38,608 nucleotides of DNA from Xanthobacteraceae bacterium. GTDB lineage: Bacteria > Pseudomonadota > Alphaproteobacteria > Rhizobiales > Xanthobacteraceae. The position numbers and the translations under genes are program-made. Shown in pieces: positions 24,467 to 32,523 of this stretch. Under the pieces are notes generated by a model. It did not search any database. It saw nothing but the letters and a program-made list of their open reading frames with translations, and was not told the DNA's origin. The stretch lies in contig JAFAXD010000656.1 in the NCBI GenBank assembly GCA_019241285.1, positions 1-38,608 on the forward strand. Direction: 5' to 3'. Position 1 is the stretch's first letter. Every line of letters starts with the position of its first letter.

Positions 24467-24796
24467 TTAATGAACGGTCGCCGGGATTTTGATTTCAAGG
24501 CAGTTGGTGCGGCCGCTGAGCACGCAATCCTGGTCTTTGCGTACCTTTACCATGGCGTCGGTGAGCCACAGCCCGCATCCGACCAGCACCAGCACGATCA
24601 CCCCCGCGATCGCGTTCATCATCATCCGATGACGGAAATCGTCATCCCGCTGGGCTTCGTAGTGGCGTAAATCGTTGACCGGCGAAAAACGAAGGTTGCG
24701 CCCGGAGGAATGGGGGCGTGGCCGGAACGGCACCACACGAGCGCTCTCTTGATTCGGGTGGATCGAGCTCACGCGAGCCTCCGGTTGCTCGGGCAT
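24467..24796 (-). CDS. Small conserved inner-membrane protein of unknown function
   Basis: A 109-residue protein with one transmembrane helix near residues 65-85 (AIAGVIVLVLVGCGLWLTDAM). A cytoplasmic N-terminal tail rich in Pro, Arg and His (RVVPFRPRPHSSGRN) and a short C-terminal part with two cysteines (DQDCVLSGRTNC) flank the helix. The C-terminal CVLSGRTNC block looks periplasmic and could form a disulfide loop. I recall close relatives in Bradyrhizobium-type genomes without a function. ATG 24796 is favoured over GTG 24808, with GTGGGA seven bases upstream. It lies upstream of acpXL on the same strand. Confidence 0.75.
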   Translation of the reverse strand: MPEQPEARVSSIHPNQESARVVPFRPRPHSSGRNLRFSPVNDLRHYEAQRDDDFRHRMMMNAIAGVIVLVLVGCGLWLTDAMVKVRKDQDCVLSGRTNCLEIKIPATVH

Positions 24797-24820
24797 CAAT
24801 GGTCCCACTAAAATGCGCCC

Positions 24821-25162
24821 ATGTCACGCCAACTCTTGCGGCGGCTTCTGGCCATCGTCGCGGCCTATATCCTGGCCCTGCAGCCGATTGCGCGGGTGAC
24901 GATGCTGCACGGCTGGGATGGTGCTGCCCAGTTGTGTTCCAGCGCGGAAGATGGCACGGCGCCGCCGATCGGACATGAGCACGAGCATGCCTGCTGCCTG
25001 GGCACGTGTTGTCCGGGTTTATTCGGGCCGATATCGCCGCCGGCTGTAGCGTTCCAGGCAAGACCGGCCGCGCAGCAGTTTCAGCTGCTTGAGACGCAAG
25101 TATGCGCACGACCGAAGGCGCGTCATGCGCAATCCCGCGCCCCTCCGGTATGGCCCACCTAG
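24821..25162 (+). CDS. DUF2946-like exported Cys/His-rich protein
   Basis: A 113-residue protein starting with a signal-like helix (RRLLAIVAAYILALQPIARV). A metal-ligand-rich segment at about 50-65 reads GHEHEHACCLGTCCPG. It ends with QSRAPPVW, resembling the RxPP end of DUF2946 proteins, which accompany copper-handling genes. It is 63 bp upstream of the PCu(A)C copper chaperone on the same strand. A role in periplasmic copper handling is inferred from its ligands and its neighbour. The start has no good ribosome-binding site, so the exact N-terminus is uncertain. Confidence 0.68.
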   Translation: MSRQLLRRLLAIVAAYILALQPIARVTMLHGWDGAAQLCSSAEDGTAPPIGHEHEHACCLGTCCPGLFGPISPPAVAFQARPAAQQFQLLETQVCARPKARHAQSRAPPVWPT

Positions 25163-25225
25163 CATTTTACGGATCGCAGGCCGGCATTTCGCCGCGCCGA
25201 TGTGCCATCTTCTGGAGTCCTGACA

Positions 25226-25747
25226 ATGAAAACTGTTCTGCTCTGCCTTGCGCTCGCGTTCGGCGCGACGCTCGCTCACGCCGAGGACGCGATAAGCTAC
25301 AAAGTGGGCGCCCTGCAAATCACGCAACCCTGGTCGCGTGCGACCCCGAAGGGAGCGCAAGTCGCCGGCGCCTACTTCAAGATCACCAACACCGGCACCA
25401 CCCCCGATCGCCTGGTCGGCGGCTCATCGCCGGTTGCCGGCCGTTTCGAGATCCATGAAATGAGTATGGATAACGGGGTGATGAAGATGCGTCCCGTGCC
25501 GAATGGGCTTGAAATCAAGCCAGGCGAGAGCGTCGAACTCAAACCCGGCGCCTTTCATGTGATGATGTTGGACTTGAAGCAGCCGCTCAATAAGGGCGAC
25601 CACGTCAAAGCAACCCTGAAGTTCGAGAAGGCAGGTCCGGTCGACATCGAATACAACGTCGTTGGGGTCGGCGAGACGCCGGCCGCCGCCGCGCCCGGCC
25701 CAGCCGGAGGCGGCATGCACGACATGAAAGGCATGAAGGGTATGTAG
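25226..25747 (+). CDS. Periplasmic copper chaperone PCu(A)C
   Basis: A 173-residue exported protein. The signal peptide is residues 1-19 (cleavage at AHA-ED). The PCu(A)C domain (DUF461) has the copper-binding H-x-M elements: HEMSMDNGVMKMRPV and, about 45 residues on, FHVMMLDLKQPL. The C-terminal tail GGMHDMKGMKGM adds further Met/His ligands. PCu(A)C proteins carry Cu(I) to the CuA or CuB centre of cytochrome oxidase, often with Sco. ATG 25226 follows TGGAG, and the longer frame upstream would bury the signal peptide. Sco itself is not in the window. Confidence 0.93.
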   Translation: MKTVLLCLALAFGATLAHAEDAISYKVGALQITQPWSRATPKGAQVAGAYFKITNTGTTPDRLVGGSSPVAGRFEIHEMSMDNGVMKMRPVPNGLEIKPGESVELKPGAFHVMMLDLKQPLNKGDHVKATLKFEKAGPVDIEYNVVGVGETPAAAAPGPAGGGMHDMKGMKGM

Positions 25748-25774
25748 GCGGCGCCCAGCCGGCGTACCAACCGG

Positions 25775-25798
25775 GCATCCGTGGGGGCCTGCGGATGC
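25775..25798. terminator. Hairpin between convergent genes
   Basis: GCATCCG (25775-25781), a ten-base loop and CGGATGC (25792-25798) form a perfect 7-bp stem in the gap between the PCu(A)C gene and the convergent decarboxylase-family gene. There is no T-run, so it is a weak terminator candidate for either direction. Confidence 0.35.
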
Positions 25799-25814
25799 GA
25801 GCGGGCGTCGCGCG

Positions 25815-26405
25815 CTATCCGACCACGGGTTCCTTGAACGGCGGCGTCGCGCCCTCCGGGAGTGGGACCTGAAAGGCGTTGAGCACCATGCACGTCAACG
25901 TGTAGGAGCCCATGATGGCCAGGAGTTCGACAATGCCGCCGTCACCGAGCAACTTCTGGACCCGGGCGTAGGTGCGGTTCGACACCCGCCGGTATCGGTG
26001 CAACTCGCTGATGAAATCGTAAAGCGCGCGCTCATCCTTGGGCGCCTTGGCGGGCACACGACCTGCCTTGAGATCGCGGATCGTCTGCGGTTTCACGCCC
26101 GCTTCTTCAGCTTCCCGCGCATGCACATGGAACTCGAACTGCGCCTTCCAGATGCGCCCGATTGCCAGGATGGCAAATTCAGACAAACGCTTCGGAAGCC
26201 GTGTCTTGAAGCGGCAGAATGCCGCGAGTTGCTGAATGGCCTCGCCGATCTCAGGCGCGTGCATGTAGCACCCGAACGGGCCGCTGAGCGAAACCCCTTT
26301 GCCGCGGGGGCCGGCGCGCATCGAGTCGAGGAGCGCGCGCTGCGCCGGGTTGAGCTGGTCTTCCGAAAGGGGGGGCAGTCGGAACTTTGATTTGCTGGCA
26401 GGCAT
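25815..26405 (-). CDS. Carboxymuconolactone decarboxylase-family protein
   Basis: A 196-residue all-helical protein of the AhpD/CMD superfamily. The core segment reads RLSEFAILAIGRIWKAQFEFHVHAREAEEAGV, where EFHVH sits at the active-site helix. The CxxC pair of peroxidase-type AhpD proteins is absent, so a thiol peroxidase role is unlikely and a lactone decarboxylase-like or hydratase-like role is more so. Substrate unknown. It is divergent from the CoA-transferase gene across a 139-bp gap with a perfect dyad, so it may belong to the catabolic locus to its right. The start is ATG 26405 with GGGA upstream. Confidence 0.87.
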   Translation of the reverse strand: MPASKSKFRLPPLSEDQLNPAQRALLDSMRAGPRGKGVSLSGPFGCYMHAPEIGEAIQQLAAFCRFKTRLPKRLSEFAILAIGRIWKAQFEFHVHAREAEEAGVKPQTIRDLKAGRVPAKAPKDERALYDFISELHRYRRVSNRTYARVQKLLGDGGIVELLAIMGSYTLTCMVLNAFQVPLPEGATPPFKEPVVG

Positions 26406-26504
26406 GCGTTTCCCGGAGATTGATTTGTGGTTGGATCTGAAAGGGGCTGGCCGCGGCAGGACAGTCTCACGTCCTTTCGCACGAATGTTGGACTAAGGTA
26501 AAGG

Positions 26505-26524
26505 TTATCGATCCTGATCGATAA
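26505..26524. promoter_or_regulatory. Perfect 8-4-8 inverted repeat between divergent catabolic genes
   Basis: TTATCGATCCTGATCGATAA: two perfect 8-bp arms with a 4-bp spacer, 20 bp upstream of the CoA-transferase ATG and 100 bp upstream of the divergent decarboxylase-family gene. Length and symmetry fit a dimeric repressor or activator operator controlling one or both genes. It differs from the palindrome at 37514-37588, so a different regulator is expected. Confidence 0.5.
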
Positions 26525-26544
26525 TAAACGTGGGAGGAGAGACC

Positions 26545-27741
26545 ATGACAGACAAACTGCCGCTCGACGGCGTGCGTGTGGTCGAGTTCTCCCACATGGT
26601 CATGGGGCCGACCTGTGGCCTCGCACTCGGTGATCTGGGCGCCGACGTCATCAAGGTGGAACCGGTCGGAATCGGGGACAACACGCGTCGATTGCCGGGC
26701 GCGGGTGCAGGTTTCTTCATCACCTTCAATCGCAACAAACGCAGCCTTGCCCTCGATGTTGCCACCGAAAAGGGCCTTGACTTTGCCAAGCGCCTGATCG
26801 CACGCGCGGACGTGTTGATCGAGAACTTTCGTCCCGGCCGCATGCAGGAGATCGGGCTCGGCTACGATGATCTCAAGGAAGTCAACCCGGGCTTGATCTA
26901 TTGCTCGCTCAAGGGCTTTCTGTCCGGGCCGTATGAACACCGGCCGGCGCTTGATGAGGTCGTCCAGATGATGGGCGGCCTTGCCTACATGACGGGGCCG
27001 CCGGGCCGGCCGCTGCGCGTCGGGGCGCCCGTCAACGACATGATGGGAGGGATGTTCGCCGTGATCGGCATCCTTGCGGCCCTTCATGAACGCGCGCGCA
27101 CCGGTGACGGGCAACACGTCAAGAGCGCGCTCTACGAGAACACCGCGTTTCTTGTTTCGACGTCGATGGCGCAATTCGCCGTTACCGGGAAACCGGCCGC
27201 GCCCATGCCAGAGCGGATTTCAGCCTGGGCCGTGTACGATGTCTTCGACACAGCGGACGCGCAGCAGATCTTTGTCGGCGTGGTGACGGACACGCAGTGG
27301 CGGGCCTTTTGCCAGGTCTTTCACCAGCCGGACCTTGCCAATGACCCTGAGCTTGCCTCCAACCCGCTGCGGGTTGCGGCGCGGCCACGGCTTATTCCGC
27401 AGTTGCGGGCATTGTTCGAAACAATTACCCGGGCGCAAGCGATCGAGCGTTGCGAGCAGGCGAAACTACCTTATGCGCCGATCCGGCGTCCTGACGAATT
27501 GTTTGATGATCCACAGCTCAATACATCGGGTGGCATGGTGGAGGTCACGATGGCGGATGGTCGCCGCACGCGCGTTCCGGCACTGCCACTCCAATTTGGT
27601 GACAAGCGGCTCGGGTGTCGCCGCGATATACCGCGTCTTGGCGAGCACAGTCTCGACATCGCGCGCGAGCTTGGTATGGATCGAGCCCTAATCGACAAGT
27701 TGATCAGCGACCGCGTGCTCGGAGTCGAGATGGCGGATTAG
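26545..27741 (+). CDS. Family III CoA-transferase (CaiB/BaiF type)
   Basis: A 398-residue enzyme of the formyl-CoA transferase fold. The N-terminal block is LDGVRVVEFSHMVMGPTCGLALGDLGADVIKVE. The expected aspartate that forms the acyl-enzyme anhydride is Asp165 in APVNDMMGGMFAVIGILAAL. These enzymes move CoA between carboxylic acids. Its neighbours are MarR and aryl-CoA monooxygenase genes, so it may activate an aromatic or ring-derived acid, or recycle CoA from a pathway product; the donor is unknown. ATG 26545 has an excellent GGGAGGAGA. Its stop overlaps the stop of the convergent MarR gene by four bases. Confidence 0.92.
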   Translation: MTDKLPLDGVRVVEFSHMVMGPTCGLALGDLGADVIKVEPVGIGDNTRRLPGAGAGFFITFNRNKRSLALDVATEKGLDFAKRLIARADVLIENFRPGRMQEIGLGYDDLKEVNPGLIYCSLKGFLSGPYEHRPALDEVVQMMGGLAYMTGPPGRPLRVGAPVNDMMGGMFAVIGILAALHERARTGDGQHVKSALYENTAFLVSTSMAQFAVTGKPAAPMPERISAWAVYDVFDTADAQQIFVGVVTDTQWRAFCQVFHQPDLANDPELASNPLRVAARPRLIPQLRALFETITRAQAIERCEQAKLPYAPIRRPDELFDDPQLNTSGGMVEVTMADGRRTRVPALPLQFGDKRLGCRRDIPRLGEHSLDIARELGMDRALIDKLISDRVLGVEMAD

Positions 27742-28286
27742 AACCTGCCGCTCAGCACGCGCGAGACGTGATCATAAAGGCCGGTTAGGAGCGACATCGC
27801 GGCTGTCGCGGTGCGCAGTTGCGCCTCCACGTCCTTAAGGTTCGCGCTTGGGTCGATCAGCAATTCGCGGCGCCGGCCGACCATCGCTTCCGTGATCGCG
27901 CGGCCGGCCTCGGTTGGTCGATAACGGGTGTCGCGGTTGGCGGTGCCGGGCACCTTTTCGATCAGGCCGGCGGCCGCGAGCTTGCGCAGGCTGTACTGAA
28001 TATTGGAGATATCGTCGCGATTGGTGAAACGGGACAGTTCGCTGACGCTGCGCGGCCTGGGTAGAAACATCAGCTGTTGCAGAATCACATTTTCATGCCC
28101 GGTCAGGTTATGCGCCTTGCCGTCGGGTCCCAGAATGATCCCGGCGAATCGGTAGAACGCCTCCGAAGCGCAGATCAGCGCCTGCTCGAATTCCAGAAAC
28201 ACGCGCTCCCGCTCGGTGCGGCCGAGCGGGGGGTCGGGATATTTCTCGACGGCTCGTGCCTTGGCGGCGGTTTTGCGGGCTGACAT
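27738..28286 (-). CDS. MarR-type winged-helix regulator
   Basis: A 182-residue protein with a MarR-like winged helix in the middle: LTGHENVILQQLMFLPRPRSVSELSRF, the recognition helix RDDISNIQYSLRKLAAAGLIEKV and wing NRDTRYRPTEAGR. Helices on both sides give the dimer interface. It is divergent from the first fused aryl-CoA monooxygenase gene (182-bp gap with overlapping inverted repeats), the usual arrangement for a ligand-responsive repressor of that gene, probably sensing an aromatic acyl-CoA. AAGGA precedes the ATG. It does not resemble the second MarR protein (36203-36721) beyond the fold. Confidence 0.87.
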   Translation of the reverse strand: MSARKTAAKARAVEKYPDPPLGRTERERVFLEFEQALICASEAFYRFAGIILGPDGKAHNLTGHENVILQQLMFLPRPRSVSELSRFTNRDDISNIQYSLRKLAAAGLIEKVPGTANRDTRYRPTEAGRAITEAMVGRRRELLIDPSANLKDVEAQLRTATAAMSLLTGLYDHVSRVLSGRF

Positions 28287-28392
28287 GCGAATCCTTGAGG
28301 TCTGGCCTTCTGCAACCTCTGGATAGCCGGGACGGGAGCGATGTTCAATCGCGCGTCCCTGCCGTCCGCGCCTTGACTCGCCGAAATTACCT

Positions 28393-28419
28393 TGCAGAAT
28401 GCTGCGTATTCTACAGCAT
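28393..28419. promoter_or_regulatory. Overlapping inverted repeats: probable operator of the first monooxygenase gene
   Basis: TGCAGAAT (28393-28400), seven bases, ATTCTACA (28408-28415) is a 7 of 8 dyad. ATGCTG (28399-28404), nine bases, CAGCAT (28414-28419) is a perfect second one inside it. A possible -35 box TTGACT lies at 28373-28378, and 17 bp on, AGAATG falls inside the dyad, so a bound repressor would block the promoter. The divergent MarR gene is the obvious candidate regulator. Confidence 0.45.
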
Positions 28420-28468
28420 AGTTTGAGCGATCGGCGCCTTGGCCGGGTGAGCGCCGCAGGAGAAGCCT

Positions 28469-30820
28469 ATGAAAATCGTTGTGATCGGCGGCGGCCCGGG
28501 CGGGCTCTATTTCGCTTTGCTGATGAAGAAGCGTCATCCCGGCTACGAGATCAGCGTCTATGAGCGCAATCGCCGCGATGACACGTTCGGGTTCGGCGTG
28601 GTGTTCTCCGATGAGACTCTCGACAACCTGATGGACTACGACGCGCCCTCCTACACGGCGATTACCCGCGAATTCTCATATTGGGACGAAATCGATTTTC
28701 ATTTCCATGGCGAGGTGGTGCGCTCGACCGGTCACGGCTTCTGCGGCACCGAGCGTCGTACCTTGCTGATGATCCTACAAGACCGCTGCAAGGAACTCGG
28801 CGTGAAGCTACACTTCTCAACCGAAATCCACGATCTGGATCAATTCGCAGATGCTGATCTGATCGTTGCGGCCGACGGCATCAACAGCATGATCCGCACC
28901 CGTTACGCGGCGCATTTCCAGCCGCAGATCGAGCTGCGCCGCAACCATTTCATCTGGCTCGGCAGCACCGCGCCGACGCCGGCGTTCTCGTTCTTCTTCA
29001 CGGAAAACGAGTTCGGTATCTGGGACCTCTGCACCTATCAGTACAAACAGAATCTGAGCACCTGGGTGATCGAGGCGCCGGAGGACACCTGGGCGAAAGC
29101 CGAATCTTTCCTCAGCTCGCTCGATGAGGCGCAGACGGTCGCGTACCTGGAAAAGATGTGGGCCCATATTCTTAGGGGCGGTCGGCTGATCGCCAATCGC
29201 TCCTATTGGCGGCGCTTCCCGGTGATCAGCAACAAGAACTGGTATTTCAACAATATCGTTCTGCTCGGCGACGCGCTGCACAGCGCGCATTTCTCCATTG
29301 GCTCCGGCACCAAGCTCGCCATGGAAGGTGCCATTCAGCTCTTCAATGCCTTCGAGCAAAAAGGCAACGTCGCCGCTGCGCTGGCGTATTATCAGGGCAC
29401 ACGGCGCGAGGACGTGGAGAAGACCCAGTATGCGGCCAATGTCAGCGCGCTGTGGACCGAGAACCCGGCGCGCTACTGGCGCATGCAGCCGGTGCAGGCG
29501 TGCTTCAGCATGCTGTCGCGCGCCAAGGCGGTGACCTACGAGAATCTGCGCCTGCGTGATCCGGATTTCGTCGATCGCGTACAACATTGGTTCGCGGGAA
29601 CAGTGCGCGAGCAGGGCTTTGACATTCCGCAGGATGATCCGCCGCCCCCCATGTTCACGCCGTTCCGCGTCGGCAAGATGGTGGTGCAGAACCGCGTCGT
29701 CGTCTCGCCCATGAACATGTACTCGGCGAAGCCCGGCGGCATTCCGGGCGACTTCCACCTGGTGCACCTTGGCGGGCTCGCCATGGGCGGTGCGGGCCTC
29801 GTGTTTGCCGAGATGACGGCGGTGTCGGAAGCCGGCCGCATCACGCCTGGGTGTCCCGGCATCTACACGCCGGCGCAGATCGCCGCCTGGAAGCGGATCA
29901 GCGACTTCGTGCACGAGCAGAGCGCCGCCAAGTTCTGTCTGCAACTCGGGCACTCGGGTCGCAAGGGCTCGACCCGACGCGGCTGGGACGGCATGGACCA
30001 GCCGCTCCCGGAGGAAAACTGGGACGTGGTCGCGGCGTCGCCGTTGGCGTTCTACGACTTCATGCATGTTCCGCGGGAGATCACCCGCAGCGAGATGGAT
30101 CGCGTTCGCGACGATTACGCACAGGCCGCGCGCAATGCCGAACTCGCGGGCTTCGACATGGTCGAGGTGCACGCCGGCCATGGCTATCTGCTCTCAGGCT
30201 TCATCTCGCCGCTCAGCAATGTGCGCACCGATGAGTATGGCGGCAGCCTCGAGAACCGCATGCGCTTTCCGCTCGAAGTGTTTGATGCGGTGCGCGCCAA
30301 CTGGCCACGCGGGAAGCCACTCTCAGTGCGCATCTCGGCGACCGACTGGGCCGCGAACGGCATCACGCCACAAGATGCGCTGATGGTCGCCGCCATGTTC
30401 CGCGCCCACGGCGCTGACATTATCGATGTCTCGGCCGGCCAGACCTCCCGTTGGGCGAACCCGGTTTATGGGCGCATGTTTCAGACGCCATTCTCCGAAA
30501 TGATCCGCAACGAGTTGCGCGTGCCGACCATCGCGGTCGGCAACATCACCACCGCCGATCAGGTCAACACCATCGTGGCAGTTGGGCGCGCCGATCTGGT
30601 GGCGCTGGCGCGGCCGCACCTGATCAATCCGCACTTCACGTTGGTCGCATCAGCCGAATACGGGCACGCCGATCAGGTCTGGCCGCTGCCCTATCTGGCC
30701 GGCAAGGACCAGGCATTCCGCCTCTATCAGCGCGCCCAAGTCGAAATGCAGGCGCTACGCAAGGCCGCCAAGCCGCGCTCGCACGACGAGCGGCGCGAGT
30801 TGGCGCGCGCGGCGGAGTAA
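28469..30820 (+). CDS. Fused FAD monooxygenase / old-yellow-enzyme acting on an aryl-CoA (2-aminobenzoyl-CoA or salicylyl-CoA type)
   Basis: A 783-residue two-domain flavoenzyme. Residues 1-390 are a class A FAD monooxygenase: GGGPGG near 8-13, the subfamily mark [14 protein letters not shown], a DG motif in [10 protein letters not shown], and [22 protein letters not shown]. Residues 395-783 are an FMN-binding old-yellow-enzyme domain of the YqjM type ([24 protein letters not shown], then [32 protein letters not shown]). This fusion is known from 2-aminobenzoyl-CoA monooxygenase/reductase, which hydroxylates and then reduces the ring, and databases label many members bifunctional salicylyl-CoA 5-hydroxylase. 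Which aryl-CoA is used cannot be decided. AGGAG precedes the ATG; a divergent MarR gene flanks it. A diverged paralogue starts at 37651. Confidence 0.92.
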   Translation: MKIVVIGGGPGGLYFALLMKKRHPGYEISVYERNRRDDTFGFGVVFSDETLDNLMDYDAPSYTAITREFSYWDEIDFHFHGEVVRSTGHGFCGTERRTLLMILQDRCKELGVKLHFSTEIHDLDQFADADLIVAADGINSMIRTRYAAHFQPQIELRRNHFIWLGSTAPTPAFSFFFTENEFGIWDLCTYQYKQNLSTWVIEAPEDTWAKAESFLSSLDEAQTVAYLEKMWAHILRGGRLIANRSYWRRFPVISNKNWYFNNIVLLGDALHSAHFSIGSGTKLAMEGAIQLFNAFEQKGNVAAALAYYQGTRREDVEKTQYAANVSALWTENPARYWRMQPVQACFSMLSRAKAVTYENLRLRDPDFVDRVQHWFAGTVREQGFDIPQDDPPPPMFTPFRVGKMVVQNRVVVSPMNMYSAKPGGIPGDFHLVHLGGLAMGGAGLVFAEMTAVSEAGRITPGCPGIYTPAQIAAWKRISDFVHEQSAAKFCLQLGHSGRKGSTRRGWDGMDQPLPEENWDVVAASPLAFYDFMHVPREITRSEMDRVRDDYAQAARNAELAGFDMVEVHAGHGYLLSGFISPLSNVRTDEYGGSLENRMRFPLEVFDAVRANWPRGKPLSVRISATDWAANGITPQDALMVAAMFRAHGADIIDVSAGQTSRWANPVYGRMFQTPFSEMIRNELRVPTIAVGNITTADQVNTIVAVGRADLVALARPHLINPHFTLVASAEYGHADQVWPLPYLAGKDQAFRLYQRAQVEMQALRKAAKPRSHDERRELARAAE

Positions 30821-30864
30821 ACACGAAAGCGGCGTCCGACCATTTCGCCCCAAACCTATCAACT

Positions 30865-30952
30865 CGTCATGGCCGGGCTTGTCCCGGCCATCTCGAGCAG
30901 GAGGCACCGTGCTCACCTAAGCGAGATCGCCGGGACAAGCCCGGCGATGACG
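30865..30952. repeat. Pair of inverted palindromic intergenic repeats (REP/BIME-like)
   Basis: Two 28-bp units face each other in the gap between convergent genes. Unit 1 (30865-30892) is CGTCAT followed by the stem GGCCGGG-cttgt-CCCGGCC and ATC. Unit 2 (30925-30952), read on the minus strand, is CGTCAT followed by CGCCGGG-cttgt-CCCGGCG and ATC, with ATCGCCGGG/CCCGGCGAT as a perfect 9-bp stem. The units differ at two positions only, and these pair with each other, so stem pairing is kept. Such CGTCATGGCCGGGCTTGTCCCGGCCATC-like elements are scattered in Bradyrhizobium relatives as I recall. Here they can act as a bidirectional terminator. Confidence 0.8.
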
Positions 30953-30984
30953 ACGGAGAATGTGTCGCGTGATCAGGAACTGCG

Positions 30985-32079
30985 TTAATTGCGCACCCCG
31001 GCTTCGCGCAATAACGGCATCACCGTGTCGATGAAATACGGCAGCTCGTCCTTGAAGTTGACGAACGACACTGTGGCGGCGGCAAACCCGGCCTGACTGA
31101 TTTTCACCAGTTCCTCGGCGACTTGCTGCGGCGAGCCGACAATCGGATACGTGCCGGCGCCGGCGGCGAAGCGCTTGCGGTGCAGTCGATAGGCTTCGTC
31201 CGCATGTGAGCCGGAGAATTTCTGCTTCTGGCCCATGTAGTGATCGACGCTGACATTGTCGGCCATGGTCACGGCGTAGTGCTCGTAATAATCCTCGGCC
31301 TCGGTCTGTGTGGGCCGGCAGACCACGTGCGTGGTGGTGCACACGCCAATGGTGCGGTTCTCGCGCGCGGCGCGCTGCTTCATGTCGTCAATATGCTCGC
31401 GGCCCTTATCGATATCGACGAAGGCCGTGAACAGGAAGTCAGCGGCCTTGGCTGCAAAGTCGCGGCCGGGCGGGGAGAATGCCGCGTTCAGAGTCACGGG
31501 CCGTGGCTGCTGTAGCGGACGCGGTTGGCCGGACACATTCTTGAGCCGATAGAACTTGCCGTCGTAATCAAACGGCTCGGTTGCCGTGTAGATGCGATTG
31601 ATGATCTCGAACCACTCAAGCCCTTGCGCGTATCGCTCCTCGATCAGTTCGAGACCGAACAGCGAGAACTCCTCCGGGTTCCAGCCGCAGACGATGTTGA
31701 GTCCCGCGCGCCCGTTGGAGGCATGGTCGACCGTCGCCAAGGCCTTGGCGGCAAATACCGGATGCACCATGGGCACATGCACGGTGGCAAACACGCCGGT
31801 GCGTTCCGTAACCCCCGCGAGCGCCGCCGCTTGGGTGAGGGTCTCATAGGACCATTCGCGGCTGTTCATCTCGCCGCCAAAACCCTTCCAGCGCGCGATG
31901 GGCAGCAGGAACTCGATCCCGGCGCGATCCGCCATGCGGGCGACCTCGACGATCTCGTTCCAGTGGGCGGGCCAGCGCTCCGGTACGCGCGTCAGGGTCA
32001 AGCCGCCGTCCGCGTTCATGGAGAAGACGCCGAGCTTGAGCTTGTTCGGACCGAGGAGGGGATGAACGGGTGTGGTCAT
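30985..32079 (-). CDS. RutA-like LLM-class flavin-dependent monooxygenase
   Basis: A 364-residue TIM-barrel flavoenzyme of the luciferase-like family, closest in layout to RutA and the DszA/SsuD group: a KLGVFSMNADGG start, FLLPIARWKGFGG, FATVHVPMVHPVFAAKALATVDHASNGRAGLNIVCGW (the RutA-like NxVxGW block), and HADEAYRLHRKRFAAG. RutA opens the uracil ring using a flavin-N5-oxide or peroxide. It is the last gene of the operon, 6 bp after the RidA-like gene, mirroring the RutA/RutC pairing. In this setting it may oxidise a nitrogen-bearing ring or ring-opened intermediate. Reduced flavin would come from a separate reductase not seen here. Confidence 0.88.
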   Translation of the reverse strand: MTTPVHPLLGPNKLKLGVFSMNADGGLTLTRVPERWPAHWNEIVEVARMADRAGIEFLLPIARWKGFGGEMNSREWSYETLTQAAALAGVTERTGVFATVHVPMVHPVFAAKALATVDHASNGRAGLNIVCGWNPEEFSLFGLELIEERYAQGLEWFEIINRIYTATEPFDYDGKFYRLKNVSGQPRPLQQPRPVTLNAAFSPPGRDFAAKAADFLFTAFVDIDKGREHIDDMKQRAARENRTIGVCTTTHVVCRPTQTEAEDYYEHYAVTMADNVSVDHYMGQKQKFSGSHADEAYRLHRKRFAAGAGTYPIVGSPQQVAEELVKISQAGFAAATVSFVNFKDELPYFIDTVMPLLREAGVRN

Positions 32080-32085
32080 AAGCAG

Positions 32086-32508
32086 CTAATCCGGAATGAC
32101 CGCGGTCGCTTCGATCTCCACCAGCGCATCGGGTTCGGCGAGGGCCTGCACGGTGATGAGCGTCATCGTCGGAAAATTTCGACCCATGACGTCGCGATAG
32201 GCTTCACCCAGCGCCGCGAGCGAGCTGCGATAGGCCTCGACGTCGGTCACGTACCAAGTCATGCGCACCATGTGCTCGGGCTTGGCGCCGCCGCTCGCCA
32301 GCACCTCGGCGATGTTCTGCAGCGCCTTGCGGGCCTGGGCCACGAAGCCCTGGGCGAAACGGCCCTGCGTGTCCCAACCCACCTGGCCGGCAATGAAAAT
32401 CAATTCGCCGCGCGTCTTGATGCCGTTGGCATAGCCCTTGGGCGCCGGCCATCCGGCCGGCAGCAGGTTCATGGCGCGCGGGCGTGACTTTGTTTGTTGA
32501 TCAGACAT
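32086..32508 (-). CDS. RidA/YjgF-family protein lacking the usual catalytic arginine
   Basis: A 140-residue chorismate-mutase-like trimer-forming protein: LIFIAGQVGWDTQGRF, ARKALQNIAEVLASGGA, and the C-terminal PDALVEIEATAVI. RidA enzymes hydrolyse reactive enamines and imines to ketones and ammonia, using an arginine in the segment PARxxxxV. Here that segment reads PTMTLITV, so the arginine position is Met115, while the Glu of VEIEA is kept. The function may therefore be binding, or a different hydrolysis, as in other Rid subfamilies. Position between the aryl-CoA ligase and the RutA-like gene (gaps of 15 and 6 bp) makes a role on an amino- or imino-intermediate likely. Confidence 0.9.
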   Translation of the reverse strand: MSDQQTKSRPRAMNLLPAGWPAPKGYANGIKTRGELIFIAGQVGWDTQGRFAQGFVAQARKALQNIAEVLASGGAKPEHMVRMTWYVTDVEAYRSSLAALGEAYRDVMGRNFPTMTLITVQALAEPDALVEIEATAVIPD

Positions 32509-32523
32509 TTGTACTTTCTGCTT

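Noticed and set aside
28817-30181. 454-codon open frame opposite the first fused monooxygenase
   Set aside because: Composition is typical of an antisense shadow, no domain recognised, and the plus-strand protein is intact.
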